Below, in pieces: positions 19,294 through 28,019 of a stretch of 30,785 bases of DNA (positions within the stretch are counted from its first letter, which is position 1; every line of letters begins with the position of its first letter). The position numbers and the translations under genes were made by a program. Under the pieces are notes generated by a model. The model was not told the DNA's origin and searched no databases. It worked only from the letters and a program-made list of their open reading frames with translations. Origin of the DNA: a virus. The DNA lies in IMG/VR virus record IMGVR_UViG_3300043446_000438, positions 1 through 30,785 of that record; one strand, written 5' to 3'.

Positions 19294-21557
19294 GCGTCAC
19301 GCTGATTGCTTACCCGCTTAACGATAGCAACGTCGAAGTGCCTTACGTCCTTGACACGATGGGCGGCACGGACGTGGCCATCACCTACTCAATTTCCGAC
19401 ATTGAAGACGTAACCAAGCGCAGGGGGTCGTTCTCCAAGACCATCACCCTGCCGAACACACCGACCAACGAGAAGTGCTTCGGGTTTGCGTACAATATCC
19501 AGTCATTCGTGGGTGGCTTTACTCCGAACAAGAAGATAAGGGCGGCGATGTGGGAGGATGGCGTGCAGGTGTTCAGCGGAGTGCTGCAACTGCTATCCAT
19601 GGCCAAGACGAGGGGCAAAGTCACCTACGAGGTTGGCTTGTTCACGGATGACGTGGGACTGTACCAAGCCATCGAGGGGAATCTTCTTGTAAACACGGCA
19701 GGGGTTACCGGGATGAACCACACGCCAACAAGCGGCCACGTCAGCGGAACTTGGACGGCAAGCGGTGCGGCATCGAGTGGCTACGTCTATGGGGTGATTG
19801 ATGCAGCAGGATTCACCGATGTTTATTCGCAAGGAGGTGGCGTTTTATTAGCAGGTTGGTGGCAGTTAGGGCCAAGCATCTACGTCAAAAAGATGATTGA
19901 CTTAATCTTCAGTCAAGCGGGATACAGGTACTCCAGCAACTTCTTCAACTCAGCAACTTTTGGTAAGTTGGTCATTCCATATGCGGCAGGAACGATGCCC
20001 GTCAACCTTTCGGGGTCAAACATCTTTGCACAAAGCACAGGAACGGTCACCGCATTAAGCGGAACTAATACAGTTTTACGATTCCCAAAAGACACTCCTG
20101 CGCCTTTCTATGATAATGGCGGATACTGGGTGGCATCATCAAGCACCTTCGTTGCACCGACTGAACTTCCAACTCTTTGGAATGTAAACCTATCCCTTAA
20201 AATTGGAAACGTTTCAGGATACCCAATTTTAGCGGCTATTTTTGACGTTTATGATACAATAACGTCAAGCGTAATAACAACCCTTGGAGGAACTACTGGA
20301 GTAAGAAGTGCGCCAAATACAACAATCGCTCTTAATTTCAATAATTTAACTATCCCTGCTGGCTCGGCGGTTCAACTTAGAACTCGCCCAGTAATTATTG
20401 GCAATAACGGTCCAAGTGCATTTGCCGTGTTGTCAGGGTCAACGATGCAATGGACTTGTCTGCAAAATGCAACAAGTATCGGAACGCTTGATATGCGGAC
20501 TGCTCTGCCTGCTGACGTGAAGCAAGGCGACCTTCTGCAAGACCTGCAAAAGATGTTCAATTTGCATATCATGGCCGATGCTCAAGACCCGAAACTCCTG
20601 TACATCGAGCCTTGGGTGGACTTCTATTCTTCGGGTGTGGTGGATTGGTCGCAGAAAGCGGATGAGAACGCAGAGCAAATTCTCACCAACGGCGACCCGA
20701 ACGCAAGCACCAACCTCATCTTCAAGTACAAGGATATGAGCGATTACCTGTCCAAGACCTACAAACAGTCCTATCCTCTTGCAAGGGAAGGCTATGGGGG
20801 CAAACTATTCCCGACGCAGAACTTCTACGGCAAGGGGGATAAAGTCGTGGAAACCTCCTGCGGCACGCTTATACCAGCATCGTTTGCTTCGGATAAGGTT
20901 GTTGGTAGGACTTGGGATTTGGAAGGTACGATTGCAAGCGGAACAATCAAACCGCTACAAACAGGGTATAGAATCGCTCAATACAATTTAATTTCAAATC
21001 AAACGCCTTGGCTTTATTGGTACGGCATTAACAATGCGGATGGGTCTGCGCTTATTGTTTCTCAAAACAATCTGCCCTTTGTCAGCCACATCGACAATCC
21101 CTACGCTCCGACCTTTGACCTTGCCTTTGAGATTCCTCGCTTGGTGTACTACAACGCCGTGAACGCAAGCGGCAGCACCATTACCTACACCAACAACAAC
21201 CTGTTCAACAAGTACTGGAAGAACTACGTGAACGAAACCGTCAGCAAAGAAGCCCTGCAGTTGGAACTCACCATGATGCTCTCATCGGTGGACATCTACC
21301 AACTGGACTTTCGCAAGCCGATTTATTACGGCGGCATCCGTTGGCGGTTACTTGAAATTCGAGATTACTTGGTCGGGCAGATGAAGCCGTGCAGGGTGAC
21401 GCTACGCCGCATCCTGAACCTTGCAGAATTTGCACCTGTGACCAACGTGCCGATTGCAAACGACCCCGCATTCCTGTACAACGGGCCGATAACAAGCGAC
21501 CCATCCGACCCGAACTACGAACCACCTATAAACCCTGAACTACCCTCCGAAGGATAA
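19290..21557 (+). CDS. Large tail/baseplate protein, 755 aa
   Basis: The second largest protein of the late region. It begins with SVTLIAYPLNDSNVEVPY, RRGSFSKTITLPNTPTNEK and FGFAYNIQSFVGGFTPNKK, a pattern I associate with tail proteins of Bacteroidetes phages. The middle (about residues 180-400) is beta-rich and partly encoded by AT-richer DNA (20040-20450). The C-terminus (LRRILNLAEFAPVTNVPIAN) ends in a Pro/Asn-rich tail. Its place before the tape measure suggests tail-tip hub or side fibre, with host contact possible in the variable middle. Confidence 0.6.
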   Translation: MSVTLIAYPLNDSNVEVPYVLDTMGGTDVAITYSISDIEDVTKRRGSFSKTITLPNTPTNEKCFGFAYNIQSFVGGFTPNKKIRAAMWEDGVQVFSGVLQLLSMAKTRGKVTYEVGLFTDDVGLYQAIEGNLLVNTAGVTGMNHTPTSGHVSGTWTASGAASSGYVYGVIDAAGFTDVYSQGGGVLLAGWWQLGPSIYVKKMIDLIFSQAGYRYSSNFFNSATFGKLVIPYAAGTMPVNLSGSNIFAQSTGTVTALSGTNTVLRFPKDTPAPFYDNGGYWVASSSTFVAPTELPTLWNVNLSLKIGNVSGYPILAAIFDVYDTITSSVITTLGGTTGVRSAPNTTIALNFNNLTIPAGSAVQLRTRPVIIGNNGPSAFAVLSGSTMQWTCLQNATSIGTLDMRTALPADVKQGDLLQDLQKMFNLHIMADAQDPKLLYIEPWVDFYSSGVVDWSQKADENAEQILTNGDPNASTNLIFKYKDMSDYLSKTYKQSYPLAREGYGGKLFPTQNFYGKGDKVVETSCGTLIPASFASDKVVGRTWDLEGTIASGTIKPLQTGYRIAQYNLISNQTPWLYWYGINNADGSALIVSQNNLPFVSHIDNPYAPTFDLAFEIPRLVYYNAVNASGSTITYTNNNLFNKYWKNYVNETVSKEALQLELTMMLSSVDIYQLDFRKPIYYGGIRWRLLEIRDYLVGQMKPCRVTLRRILNLAEFAPVTNVPIANDPAFLYNGPITSDPSDPNYEPPINPELPSEG

Positions 21558-21560
21558 ACT

Positions 21561-23057
21561 ATGGCAGACGTAACCAAAGAAATAGCATTAGAAGTATCGC
21601 TCAAGGATAGCACCAGCACAGGAACGCAAAGCGCAAAGCAACGCTTGCGTGAAATGCAGAAGGAATTGATTGCAATGGCCGAAGCAGGTCAGCAAGGCAC
21701 GGATGCGTTCAAGCGGCTTGAGCAACAGGCAGGGCGATTAAAGGACGAGATTGCAGACGTAAACCAGCGGGTCAAGAACCTTGCCTCGGACACCAAGCGA
21801 ATCGATGCTTTTGTCGGTGCCGTGCAGGGCATTGCAGCAGGATTCCAAATAGCACAGGGAGCGGCGGCGTTGTTCGGCGATGAGAACGAGGACTTGCAGA
21901 AGGCTATGCTGAAAGTGCAGGGAGCGATGGCCCTTGCCAACGGTGTGCAACAGGTGGCCAACCTCTTGCAGAAGGAATCGGCGGTCATGATGGGAATCAA
22001 CACGGCGGCAACGAACCTCTACACCGTAGCCGTAGGAACGGCGACTGGAGCGATGCGAGCGTTCAGGATTGCTCTCCTTGCTACTGGTATCGGCGCAGCA
22101 GTTGCGGCCATTGGCCTATTGATAGCCAAGTGGGATGAATTGACTGCGGCAGTACGGCGTTTCTTGGATTTGCCTGACCCAAAGGAGGAAGCGGCCAAGC
22201 AAGCGCAAGCGCTGAAAGACCAAGAGGCGCAGTTGAACCGCTACCGCAACGCATACGAAGAACATACCGATAAATTAATTGCCGCAGACAAAAAGAGGGA
22301 GGAACAACGCAAGAAAGCGGCAGAGGCAGAACGCCAACGCTTGCAGAAATTAAGGGATGACAACAAAGCGTTCATCGCCTTCATGGAGGAAACCAACCTC
22401 CTGCTATACGAGGAAGAACTGGATTCACAGGCACGCAAGGAGCGGTCTTTGGAGGCGGCGATGCAACGGGAGGGTGCAAGACGAAAAGCCCAAGCAAACA
22501 ATGAATTAGAGGGGCAAAAGAAAAGGCTCGAAGATGAAAAGTTTATTCAAGACCAAAAGGTTAAACTGGCAAGTGATGGTTTCAGTGCTATTGGCGAACT
22601 TGCCAACGCATTTGCAGGAAGCAGCGAGGAATCGCAAAAGAGAGCATTCAACATCAACAAGGCGGCGGGTATAGCGCAGACCATCATTGACACCTTTGCC
22701 GCAGCACAGGGGGCGTATAAGTCGCAGATGACCGTTCCTGACCCATCTGCACCAATTCGTGCGTCCGTTGCGGCGAGCATTGCTATTGCCCAAGGTCTTG
22801 CGAGGGTTGCCGCAATATCCAAAACGCAGTTCAAATCAACAAGCACTGCAACACCGCCTCCAACTCCATCGGGTGCATCTTCTTCAACGCCTGCCCCCAC
22901 GTTCATAAACCCACAAACCACTAACCTCGGAACTGGCGAACTGTCGGCAGGCCAAGGTCAAGGGATGCAACCCATGCGTGCCTATGTGGTAGAGCGTGAC
23001 ATCCAGCAGACCACCAGCAGGGTGCGGAGGTTGTCCGAATTTGCAACATTGGGCTAA
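21561..23057 (+). CDS. Tape measure protein
   Basis: A 498-aa protein with N-terminal coiled coils (AKQRLREMQKELIAMAEAGQ, FKRLEQQAGRLKDEIADVNQ), a membrane-like hydrophobic segment (about residues 164-190, FRIALLATGIGAAVAAIGLL), long Glu/Lys/Gln coiled coils (about 200-330) and a Ser/Thr/Pro-rich C-terminal part. This is the usual tape measure plan; its length would predict a tail of roughly 75 nm at 0.15 nm per residue. It sets tail length and probably enters the host with DNA. Tail chaperone products from 16736 would bind it. Confidence 0.78.
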   Translation: MADVTKEIALEVSLKDSTSTGTQSAKQRLREMQKELIAMAEAGQQGTDAFKRLEQQAGRLKDEIADVNQRVKNLASDTKRIDAFVGAVQGIAAGFQIAQGAAALFGDENEDLQKAMLKVQGAMALANGVQQVANLLQKESAVMMGINTAATNLYTVAVGTATGAMRAFRIALLATGIGAAVAAIGLLIAKWDELTAAVRRFLDLPDPKEEAAKQAQALKDQEAQLNRYRNAYEEHTDKLIAADKKREEQRKKAAEAERQRLQKLRDDNKAFIAFMEETNLLLYEEELDSQARKERSLEAAMQREGARRKAQANNELEGQKKRLEDEKFIQDQKVKLASDGFSAIGELANAFAGSSEESQKRAFNINKAAGIAQTIIDTFAAAQGAYKSQMTVPDPSAPIRASVAASIAIAQGLARVAAISKTQFKSTSTATPPPTPSGASSSTPAPTFINPQTTNLGTGELSAGQGQGMQPMRAYVVERDIQQTTSRVRRLSEFATLG

Positions 23058-23074
23058 GTCCTACATCTCCCCGC

Positions 23075-23668
23075 ATGGAACTTCCTGTTTACCGAATGAC
23101 TGTGGATGAGGTGGATGAAGGCGTGCAATTCGTGGCCCTCGTTGACATGCCTGCCATCGAAAAGCCCTTCCAAGCCTTTGCCAAGACCCCGCAACGCTTT
23201 GCCGAAACGGGTGAACGCAGGGTGCTGACCGGGCCGCTGATGCTTGCCGACACCCCCATCTTCCGCAAGGATGACACATACGGCGAGTACTATGTCGTAT
23301 TCGACAAGGCAACGATTCGCAAAATCGTGCAGAAGTACTTCAAGCAGGGCAACCAGCACAACGTCAACGCTTACCACAACGCCGAACTCGATGGTGTGTT
23401 CATGTTTGAATCTTACATCACCGACGCAGAACGGGGCATCCTTGCACCAAAAGGCTACGAGGACACTCCCGACGGGTCATGGTTTGGCTCGTTCAAGGTG
23501 GAGAACGACGAGGTGTGGGATAATCGCCATGCCTTCAAGGGTTTCTCGGTGGAAGGCTTGTTCGGAATGAAGAACACGGGAACCGAACTTGAGGTCGCTC
23601 TTGCTGGCCTTGCAGATGACTTGACACATTTTTTGCAACATATCAACCCCACCTACAAATCCCAATAA
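23075..23668 (+). CDS. Prohead protease, XkdF/S78-like
   Basis: A 197-aa protein that matches phage XkdF-type serine proteases: FVALVDMPAIEKPFQAFAK, then RVLTGPLMLADTPIFRKD, VNAYHN with catalytic His101, FESYITDAER and GFSVEG with catalytic Ser158. It cleaves scaffold and capsid proteins inside the prohead and later itself. It directly precedes the scaffold-like gene, as expected. The start at ATG 23075 has no overlap with the previous gene but is the first good one. Confidence 0.88.
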   Translation: MELPVYRMTVDEVDEGVQFVALVDMPAIEKPFQAFAKTPQRFAETGERRVLTGPLMLADTPIFRKDDTYGEYYVVFDKATIRKIVQKYFKQGNQHNVNAYHNAELDGVFMFESYITDAERGILAPKGYEDTPDGSWFGSFKVENDEVWDNRHAFKGFSVEGLFGMKNTGTELEVALAGLADDLTHFLQHINPTYKSQ

Positions 23669-23671
23669 TCT

Positions 23672-24313
23672 ATGAACTTAAAATCAGCCATTGAAACTTT
23701 GCGGACCGAACTCCGCAAGTTCACAACCCAAAAGCAATCCTTCGCCGACTACAAGTTGGCCGATGGCACGGTCATCCGTGTGGATGGCGACCTCGTTGCA
23801 GGTACTCCCGTGTATGTATTGACCGAAGACGAAACCTTGCCCGCTCCTGATGGAGAGCATCAAGTGGAGGGCGTTGGCGTAGTCAAAACCGAAGGAGGCA
23901 AAATCACCGAGGTCGTTGTAGCCGAAGCCCCTGCCGCAGAAGTTGCAGCGCAAGAAGTTGAAATCGAGGTTTCTCCCGAAGGCGAAGCACCCGAAGCCCC
24001 CGAAGCCCCTGCTGCCGCTGGTGTAGGCTTGACCCCTGAAGCCGTGCAGGAAATCGTTGCCAAGCATCTTGCCGCCATCGTTGAAGAGATGAAGGCCGCA
24101 ATGGAGGTGGAGATGGGCAAGATGAAGGAAAAGATGGCATCCTTTGCAAGCCAAATGGAAACCATGACCGACATCGTTGAGAAGGTCGCCGAACTTCCTT
24201 CCGAAGCCCCAAAGCCAACCGCATCCGCTATCGTGGAGCAACGGAAGGCCGCAACGCAGCAGAACTTCAACGCACTCGCACAAGCAATTCAAACCCTCAA
24301 AAAATCCAATTAA
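23672..24313 (+). CDS. Head scaffolding-like protein
   Basis: A 213-aa, acidic, low-complexity protein. A short N-terminal domain (AIETLRTELRKFTTQKQSF, then YKLADGTVIRVDGDL) is followed by an Ala/Glu/Pro-rich linker (EAPEAPEAPAAAG) and a long coiled coil (IVAKHLAAIVEEMKAAMEVE, MGKMKEKMASFASQMETM). Such a plan between protease and capsid genes is typical of scaffolds, which guide capsid assembly and are then degraded. No sequence motif proves it. Confidence 0.75.
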   Translation: MNLKSAIETLRTELRKFTTQKQSFADYKLADGTVIRVDGDLVAGTPVYVLTEDETLPAPDGEHQVEGVGVVKTEGGKITEVVVAEAPAAEVAAQEVEIEVSPEGEAPEAPEAPAAAGVGLTPEAVQEIVAKHLAAIVEEMKAAMEVEMGKMKEKMASFASQMETMTDIVEKVAELPSEAPKPTASAIVEQRKAATQQNFNALAQAIQTLKKSN

Positions 24314-24338
24314 TCCTTAACCCCCCAAAAACAAAGCC

Positions 24339-25277
24339 ATGGCTTATTCATTCGTTGCACCGCTGACTACTTACACCGAGCAGCAGCGCCTCCCCCTCAT
24401 CACCAAAGCGGTATTCGCCGCTCGTTCTGCCGCCTTGTTCACCAAGCAGGTGGGCATCAAGTCAGCCGCTGCCCTTAACCTCATGGACACCGATGCCAAC
24501 ATCGGGTCAGGAACGGTTTGCGGATGGTCTGCAACAGGCAACACCTCATTCACCCAGCGCAATATCACCGTTGGCGTGATGAAAATTCAAGAGGCTCTTT
24601 GCCCTCGTTCCTTGGAGCAATACTGGATGCAGTCGCAGTTGACTGCTGGCTCTACCTACGACGGCGTTCCTTTCGAGCAGGCTTTCAGCGAGCAGAAGGC
24701 TCTCCGCATCGCCGAGGCTTTGGAAACCGCCATCTGGCAGGGTAACTCCTACTTCAGCGGTGTAAACCAACTGCTGAACGCTGCATCGGGTTCTACCGTT
24801 CTCGCCAACGCTTCCAGCACAACTTGGAATCCAGTATCGGCTTCCGTTGGTATCACCACAAGCAACGTCATCAGCATCTTTGACAAGGTGTACAATGACA
24901 TCCCACAGGCAATCCTGACCCGCAACGACCTCGTAATCTTCTGCGGTTGGAATAACTTCCGCACTTTGATTGGCGCAATGAAGTCGCAAACTGGTGTCAT
25001 GTACAACCAAGTTGACCTGCAAGGTTTGGCTGATGGTGACATCGTCTATCCCGGAACGAACGTCCGCATCGTTGCAGTACCCGGCTTAACTGGTACTAAC
25101 CGCATCGTTGCAACCTACCTCGGCAACTTGTTCTACGGAACTGACTTGTTGAGCGACGAAGAAAACTTCTCGATGTGGTATTCACAGGACAACGACGAAG
25201 TCCGCTTCCAAGCCGCCTTCAAAGCAGGTGTCCAGTTCGCCTATCCCGACTTGATGGTTGACTTTAGATTGGCCTAA
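24339..25277 (+). CDS. Major capsid protein
   Basis: A 312-aa protein between scaffold and terminator, of the size and style of HK97-fold capsid proteins. It has helical N-terminal regions (QQRLPLITKAVFAARSAALF), an E-loop-like part, a long central helix (FEQAFSEQKALRIAEALETA) and an A-domain-like end (YLGNLFYGTDLLSDEENFSM, VRFQAAFKAGVQFAYPDL). Strong codon regularity and a good terminator right after the stop suggest high expression. The assignment depends on position and fold-like pattern; it is the best capsid candidate in the window. Confidence 0.85.
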   Translation: MAYSFVAPLTTYTEQQRLPLITKAVFAARSAALFTKQVGIKSAAALNLMDTDANIGSGTVCGWSATGNTSFTQRNITVGVMKIQEALCPRSLEQYWMQSQLTAGSTYDGVPFEQAFSEQKALRIAEALETAIWQGNSYFSGVNQLLNAASGSTVLANASSTTWNPVSASVGITTSNVISIFDKVYNDIPQAILTRNDLVIFCGWNNFRTLIGAMKSQTGVMYNQVDLQGLADGDIVYPGTNVRIVAVPGLTGTNRIVATYLGNLFYGTDLLSDEENFSMWYSQDNDEVRFQAAFKAGVQFAYPDLMVDFRLA

Positions 25278-25283
25278 GTGTAA

Positions 25284-25313
25284 GGGGGGAGGGCAACTTC
25301 CCCCCGCTTTTTT
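25284..25313 (+). terminator. Intrinsic terminator after the capsid gene
   Basis: GGGGGGA and TCCCCCC form a 7-bp stem with an 8-nt loop, followed by GC and six T. The T-run overlaps a near-match -7 box (TATTCTTG, 25313-25320) for the next gene. Confidence 0.8.
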
Positions 25314-25320
25314 ATTCTTG
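25313..25320 (+). promoter_or_regulatory. Possible -7 element (TATTCTTG)
   Basis: One mismatch to TAnnTTTG; it starts at the last T of the terminator T-run and lies 23 nt before ATG 25344. It may let the next structural gene be made separately from the capsid. Confidence 0.3.
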
Positions 25321-25343
25321 CAACTCCTAAATAAAAATACACT

Positions 25344-25874
25344 ATGTCCTGTTCACTCACCACGGGCTACGCCCTCGGATGCCGCGATTCAATCGGCGGC
25401 ATCAAAACTATCTATGTCCAAGCCTTCAACGCCACTGGATCGGTTAATACCAACGGCAGCGGAACGGTTACTGGATTCACAGGCTATGCGTCAGGGTCAT
25501 TCTTCGAGTACGACTTGACCAAGGCTACCTCTTCGATGACCGAAACGCTGAACGCCAGCGTTGAGAATGGCACTTTGTTCTACACTCCAGAAGTCACCTT
25601 CACCATCAACAAGTTGCAAGTTGCGGTCCGCAATGAATTGCGCCTCTTGGCTCGCAATCGTTTGATTGTCATCGTGCAAGACAATAACAGTCGCTACTGG
25701 TTGCTCGGAGCTGACAACGGATTGGAGTCAACTGCGGGTACTGCTGGAACTGGTACTGCATTCGGTGACCGTAGTGGCTACGAGATGACTTTGTCGGGGA
25801 TGGAGACAAACCCGATGCTGCTCATCCAAAGCACAACTTTCTCTGCCTCCGCAACGCAAATCAGCGGTTCGTAA
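25344..25874 (+). CDS. Structural protein, probable tail-tube or head-decoration protein
   Basis: A 176-aa protein rich in Ser, Thr, Gly and Asn. It contains GYALGCRDSIGGIKTIYVQ at the start, a middle YDLTKATSSMTETLNASVEN and an end SRYWLLGADNGLESTAGTAG followed by GDRSGYEMTLSGMETNPMLL. This pattern suggests a major structural protein, such as the tail tube, and it lies directly after the capsid gene with its own terminator/promoter. I cannot decide between tail tube and capsid-associated protein from the sequence alone. Confidence 0.65.
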   Translation: MSCSLTTGYALGCRDSIGGIKTIYVQAFNATGSVNTNGSGTVTGFTGYASGSFFEYDLTKATSSMTETLNASVENGTLFYTPEVTFTINKLQVAVRNELRLLARNRLIVIVQDNNSRYWLLGADNGLESTAGTAGTGTAFGDRSGYEMTLSGMETNPMLLIQSTTFSASATQISGS

Positions 25875-25876
25875 AG

Positions 25877-25884
25877 TATCTTTG
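25877..25884 (+). promoter_or_regulatory. -7 element of a small RNA (TATCTTTG)
   Basis: An exact TAnnTTTG match just after the stop codon of the preceding gene. No convincing -33 box is seen. A transcript starting about 4 nt downstream would run into the UUCG terminator at 25921-25952. Confidence 0.4.
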
Positions 25885-25887
25885 ACC

Positions 25888-25952
25888 TGCGGCACTCATA
25901 CTCCGCATGGTTTAGTGGTTAAGGCCATCTCTTCGGGGGTGGCCTTTTTTTT
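25888..25952 (+). ncRNA. Candidate 65-nt small RNA
   Basis: The segment between a -7 box and a terminator folds into hairpin 1 (TGCGG 25888-25892 with CCGCA 25903-25907, 10-nt loop), a short linker (TGGTTTAGTGGTTAAGG) resembling a tRNA D-arm, and an 11-bp terminator hairpin with UUCG tetraloop. No ORF of note is inside. It might be a regulatory RNA or just a 3' UTR with an insulated promoter; expression is not demonstrated. Confidence 0.45.
25921..25952 (+). terminator. Strong intrinsic terminator with UUCG tetraloop
   Basis: AAGGCCATCTC pairs with GGGGTGGCCTT (two G-U pairs) around a C(UUCG)G tetraloop, and the stem runs into eight T. It separates the structural gene at 25344 from the glycosyltransferase gene. 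Confidence 0.9.
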
Positions 25953-25953
25953 G

Positions 25954-25961
25954 TACCTTTG
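25954..25961 (+). promoter_or_regulatory. -7 element directly before the GT-B glycosyltransferase gene
   Basis: TACCTTTG starts 1 nt after the terminator T-run and ends 3 nt before ATG 25965, the same octamer and the same distance as at 11331. A leaderless mRNA is implied. Confidence 0.45.
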
Positions 25962-25964
25962 AGC

Positions 25965-27038
25965 ATGAGAATTTGCATCGTTTACAACGCCCATCCAACA
26001 GGGTGTTCCTTTTATCGGTTGGAAATGCCCAATGCCTACCTTGGCGACAACTTCACGGAGTTCGACTATGTGTGCGTGGACAACATCGCCAACGTCAACG
26101 ATGAAGACCTAAAGACGGTCGATATTTGGCTTTTCAATCGTCTTTGGTGTCAAGGTACTCTCGAACAAATTCGAGGCGTCTACAAGGCTCTCACGGCGTT
26201 TGGAGCGAAGGTCATCTTGGACCTTGACGACTACTGGGTGCTGGAATCCGGGCACATCATGTACAGGCACTATTTGTCCACGAAATTGGATGAGCAGATT
26301 CGTGAGCATATCCGCTTGGCGGACCATGTGACCACCACGACCGAACACTTGGCGCAGAAGATTCGCCTGCTGAACAAGAATGTGACCATTCTACCGAACG
26401 AGCCGTACGAAGCCTATCAGCAGTATCAGGCCAATCCTGACGAAGAGCCTGAGAAAGATAAGTTCAAGATTGGATGGTTTGGCGGGGCGCAGCATCAGGA
26501 GGATATTGCGCTTGTGGAGCATTCCTTCGGCTTGCTCGCCCATGACAAGTCGCTGGATGGCAAGTACAAAATCTACCTTGGTGGATGGAACGAAAACCCC
26601 GTATATGTGGACTACGAGCGGATGCTATCCTGCAACGGCAAGAATGCGAACTACGGCAGAATACAAGCCGCTGACATCTACTCCTACGTTGGAGGGTACA
26701 ACTTCATCAACGCCACCATCGCACCCTTGCGAGATACCAAGTTTAACCGCCTCAAATCCGAGTTGAAGGTCGTGGAAGCAGGGTGGATGTACAAGGCTAT
26801 CATTGCAAGCGAAACCATCCCCTACACCGATATTTTGGTGCATGGTCACAACGGTCTGCTCATCCCCTACGGGAAGAAGGACGCTTGGTACAAGGCCGTC
26901 CGCAAGTTTGTGAACGAACCCGACTACGCTCGTTCCTTGGCCGTGCAGTTATCCAAGGATGTGCGGGAACGCTTTGACATCAGCAAGACGGCAGAGCGCA
27001 GAGCCGAACTGTACCGAAGTATCGGGCGCAAATTGTGA
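25965..27038 (+). CDS. GT-B type glycosyltransferase
   Basis: A 357-aa protein with a GT4-like plan: RICIVYNAHPTGCSFYRLEM at the start, VILDLDDYWVLESGH and ADHVTTTTEHLAQKIRLL (N-terminal Rossmann domain), then KFKIGWFGGAQHQEDIALVE and KVVEAGWMYKAIIASETIPY with HGHNGLLIPYG (C-terminal donor-binding domain, in which the E of VVEAG and the GLL segment contact the nucleotide sugar). It lies within the head gene cluster behind its own terminator and -7 box, so it seems an inserted, independently expressed gene. The acceptor could be a virion protein or host surface sugar. Confidence 0.82.
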   Translation: MRICIVYNAHPTGCSFYRLEMPNAYLGDNFTEFDYVCVDNIANVNDEDLKTVDIWLFNRLWCQGTLEQIRGVYKALTAFGAKVILDLDDYWVLESGHIMYRHYLSTKLDEQIREHIRLADHVTTTTEHLAQKIRLLNKNVTILPNEPYEAYQQYQANPDEEPEKDKFKIGWFGGAQHQEDIALVEHSFGLLAHDKSLDGKYKIYLGGWNENPVYVDYERMLSCNGKNANYGRIQAADIYSYVGGYNFINATIAPLRDTKFNRLKSELKVVEAGWMYKAIIASETIPYTDILVHGHNGLLIPYGKKDAWYKAVRKFVNEPDYARSLAVQLSKDVRERFDISKTAERRAELYRSIGRKL

Positions 27039-27053
27039 AATTCAGGCGCAAAG

Positions 27054-27061
27054 TACATTTA
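27054..27061 (+). promoter_or_regulatory. Possible -7 element (TACATTTA)
   Basis: The same octamer as at 376-383, 8 nt before ATG 27070. It differs from the consensus only at the last base. Confidence 0.25.
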
Positions 27062-27069
27062 GGGGTAGG

Positions 27070-27468
27070 ATGATATACCTATCCCCCAATACCACGAACA
27101 CCATCGTTGTGACTTGGACGCAGCGAGCGTCATCGGGCGACCGCTATATCTTGCGGCTCACGAACATCGCCAAGAACGTCAGCACCGACTACACCCTGCT
27201 GAAATCGGACAACCTTTCGAACTACACCGAACGCTATGACAAATTTTCGCTTACCGTGGGGTCGCTTGAAACAGGCTCGTATAAGTATGAAGTTTACGAT
27301 ACCTCTTCCACGATTGCTGCAGCCGTTGCGGTGGTTGAAACGGGCTTGGCGTATGTACAGGTCGTGAGCCTGACGTATAACACCTACAGCAATACCATCA
27401 CCTACCAACCCTATGCGGCAAGTGCCGTGAGGGTATTCGATTCCACCTTTGACCCATCCTTCGCATGA
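27070..27468 (+). CDS. Beta-rich structural protein, 132 aa
   Basis: ATG 27070 starts a 132-aa protein of fibronectin-like alternation (TNTIVVTWTQRASSGDRYIL, then SLETGSYKYEVYDTSS and LAYVQVVSLTYNTYSNTITY). It has no signal peptide or helix-rich part. Its place between the glycosyltransferase and the portal, with an ATGA overlap to the next gene, suggests a virion component such as a decoration or neck-fibre protein. It is not a recognised family. Confidence 0.6.
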   Translation: MIYLSPNTTNTIVVTWTQRASSGDRYILRLTNIAKNVSTDYTLLKSDNLSNYTERYDKFSLTVGSLETGSYKYEVYDTSSTIAAAVAVVETGLAYVQVVSLTYNTYSNTITYQPYAASAVRVFDSTFDPSFA

Positions 27469-28019
27469 GCGTACAAACCCGAAGCCAGTTGCAGGCAAGT
27501 GCCGCAACCATCACCACCGAAACCGCCGCAGGGGCGAATACCGCCGCCCGTGTGGGTGGTTTGTTCGATGACCTTGCAGACACCGCAACGCTTGACCGTG
27601 AGCGTGGTGTGGCCAACCTTTACCTCGATAGCCCGACCAACTGGACACCAACGCAGGGGCAGGCGGTGAAGCTGACTGCTGCAATGAAGTCGGGGGTCAT
27701 CAGCACGTACAACTTCACTCGCACGACTACGGCTATCACCTACACGGGCACAACGCAGGCAATGCTTCGGGTATCGGTCAACATGGTGCTATCGCAGGTC
27801 AACAGCGCACAGGTGAAAATTTACATCGCTAAGAATGGCACAATCATTGCCCAGTCCATGGCTGACCTTACGCTATCGCACGACAACGGCCATGCGGTAT
27901 TTACCGAAACGGTACTGCAAGGCACGGACAATGCAGAGTTCTCGGTGTACATCAACGCTATGGATAGTGGCTCTGCCATCACGATTTCAGCACTCACCTT
28001 TACCGTACAGACAATATGA
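27465..28019 (+). CDS. Structural protein upstream of portal, 184 aa
   Basis: A 184-aa protein. The N-terminus is helical (TRSQLQASAATITTETAAGA, then NTAARVGGLFDDLADTA), and the rest is a beta-sandwich-like domain (VANLYLDSPTNWTPT, MLRVSVNMVLSQVNSAQVKI, EFSVYINAMDSGSAITISAL). A helical attachment part plus beta head is typical of small fibre or decoration proteins. It is coupled to both neighbours by ATGA overlaps. The exact role is not known. Confidence 0.62.
   Translation: MSVQTRSQLQASAATITTETAAGANTAARVGGLFDDLADTATLDRERGVANLYLDSPTNWTPTQGQAVKLTAAMKSGVISTYNFTRTTTAITYTGTTQAMLRVSVNMVLSQVNSAQVKIYIAKNGTIIAQSMADLTLSHDNGHAVFTETVLQGTDNAEFSVYINAMDSGSAITISALTFTVQTI

Noticed and set aside
23684-24292. 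Minus-strand open frame of 202 codons opposite the scaffold-like gene
   Set aside because: Gly/Leu/His/Cys-rich shadow of an Ala/Glu-rich gene; the plus-strand protein has a credible scaffold plan and operon context.
25900-25952. Possible tRNA gene (TGGTTTAGTGGTTAAGG resembles a D-arm)
   Set aside because: No T-arm (GGTTCGA-type) and no 3' acceptor strand follow; the next hairpin runs straight into a T-tract, so it is a terminator, not an anticodon arm of a full tRNA.
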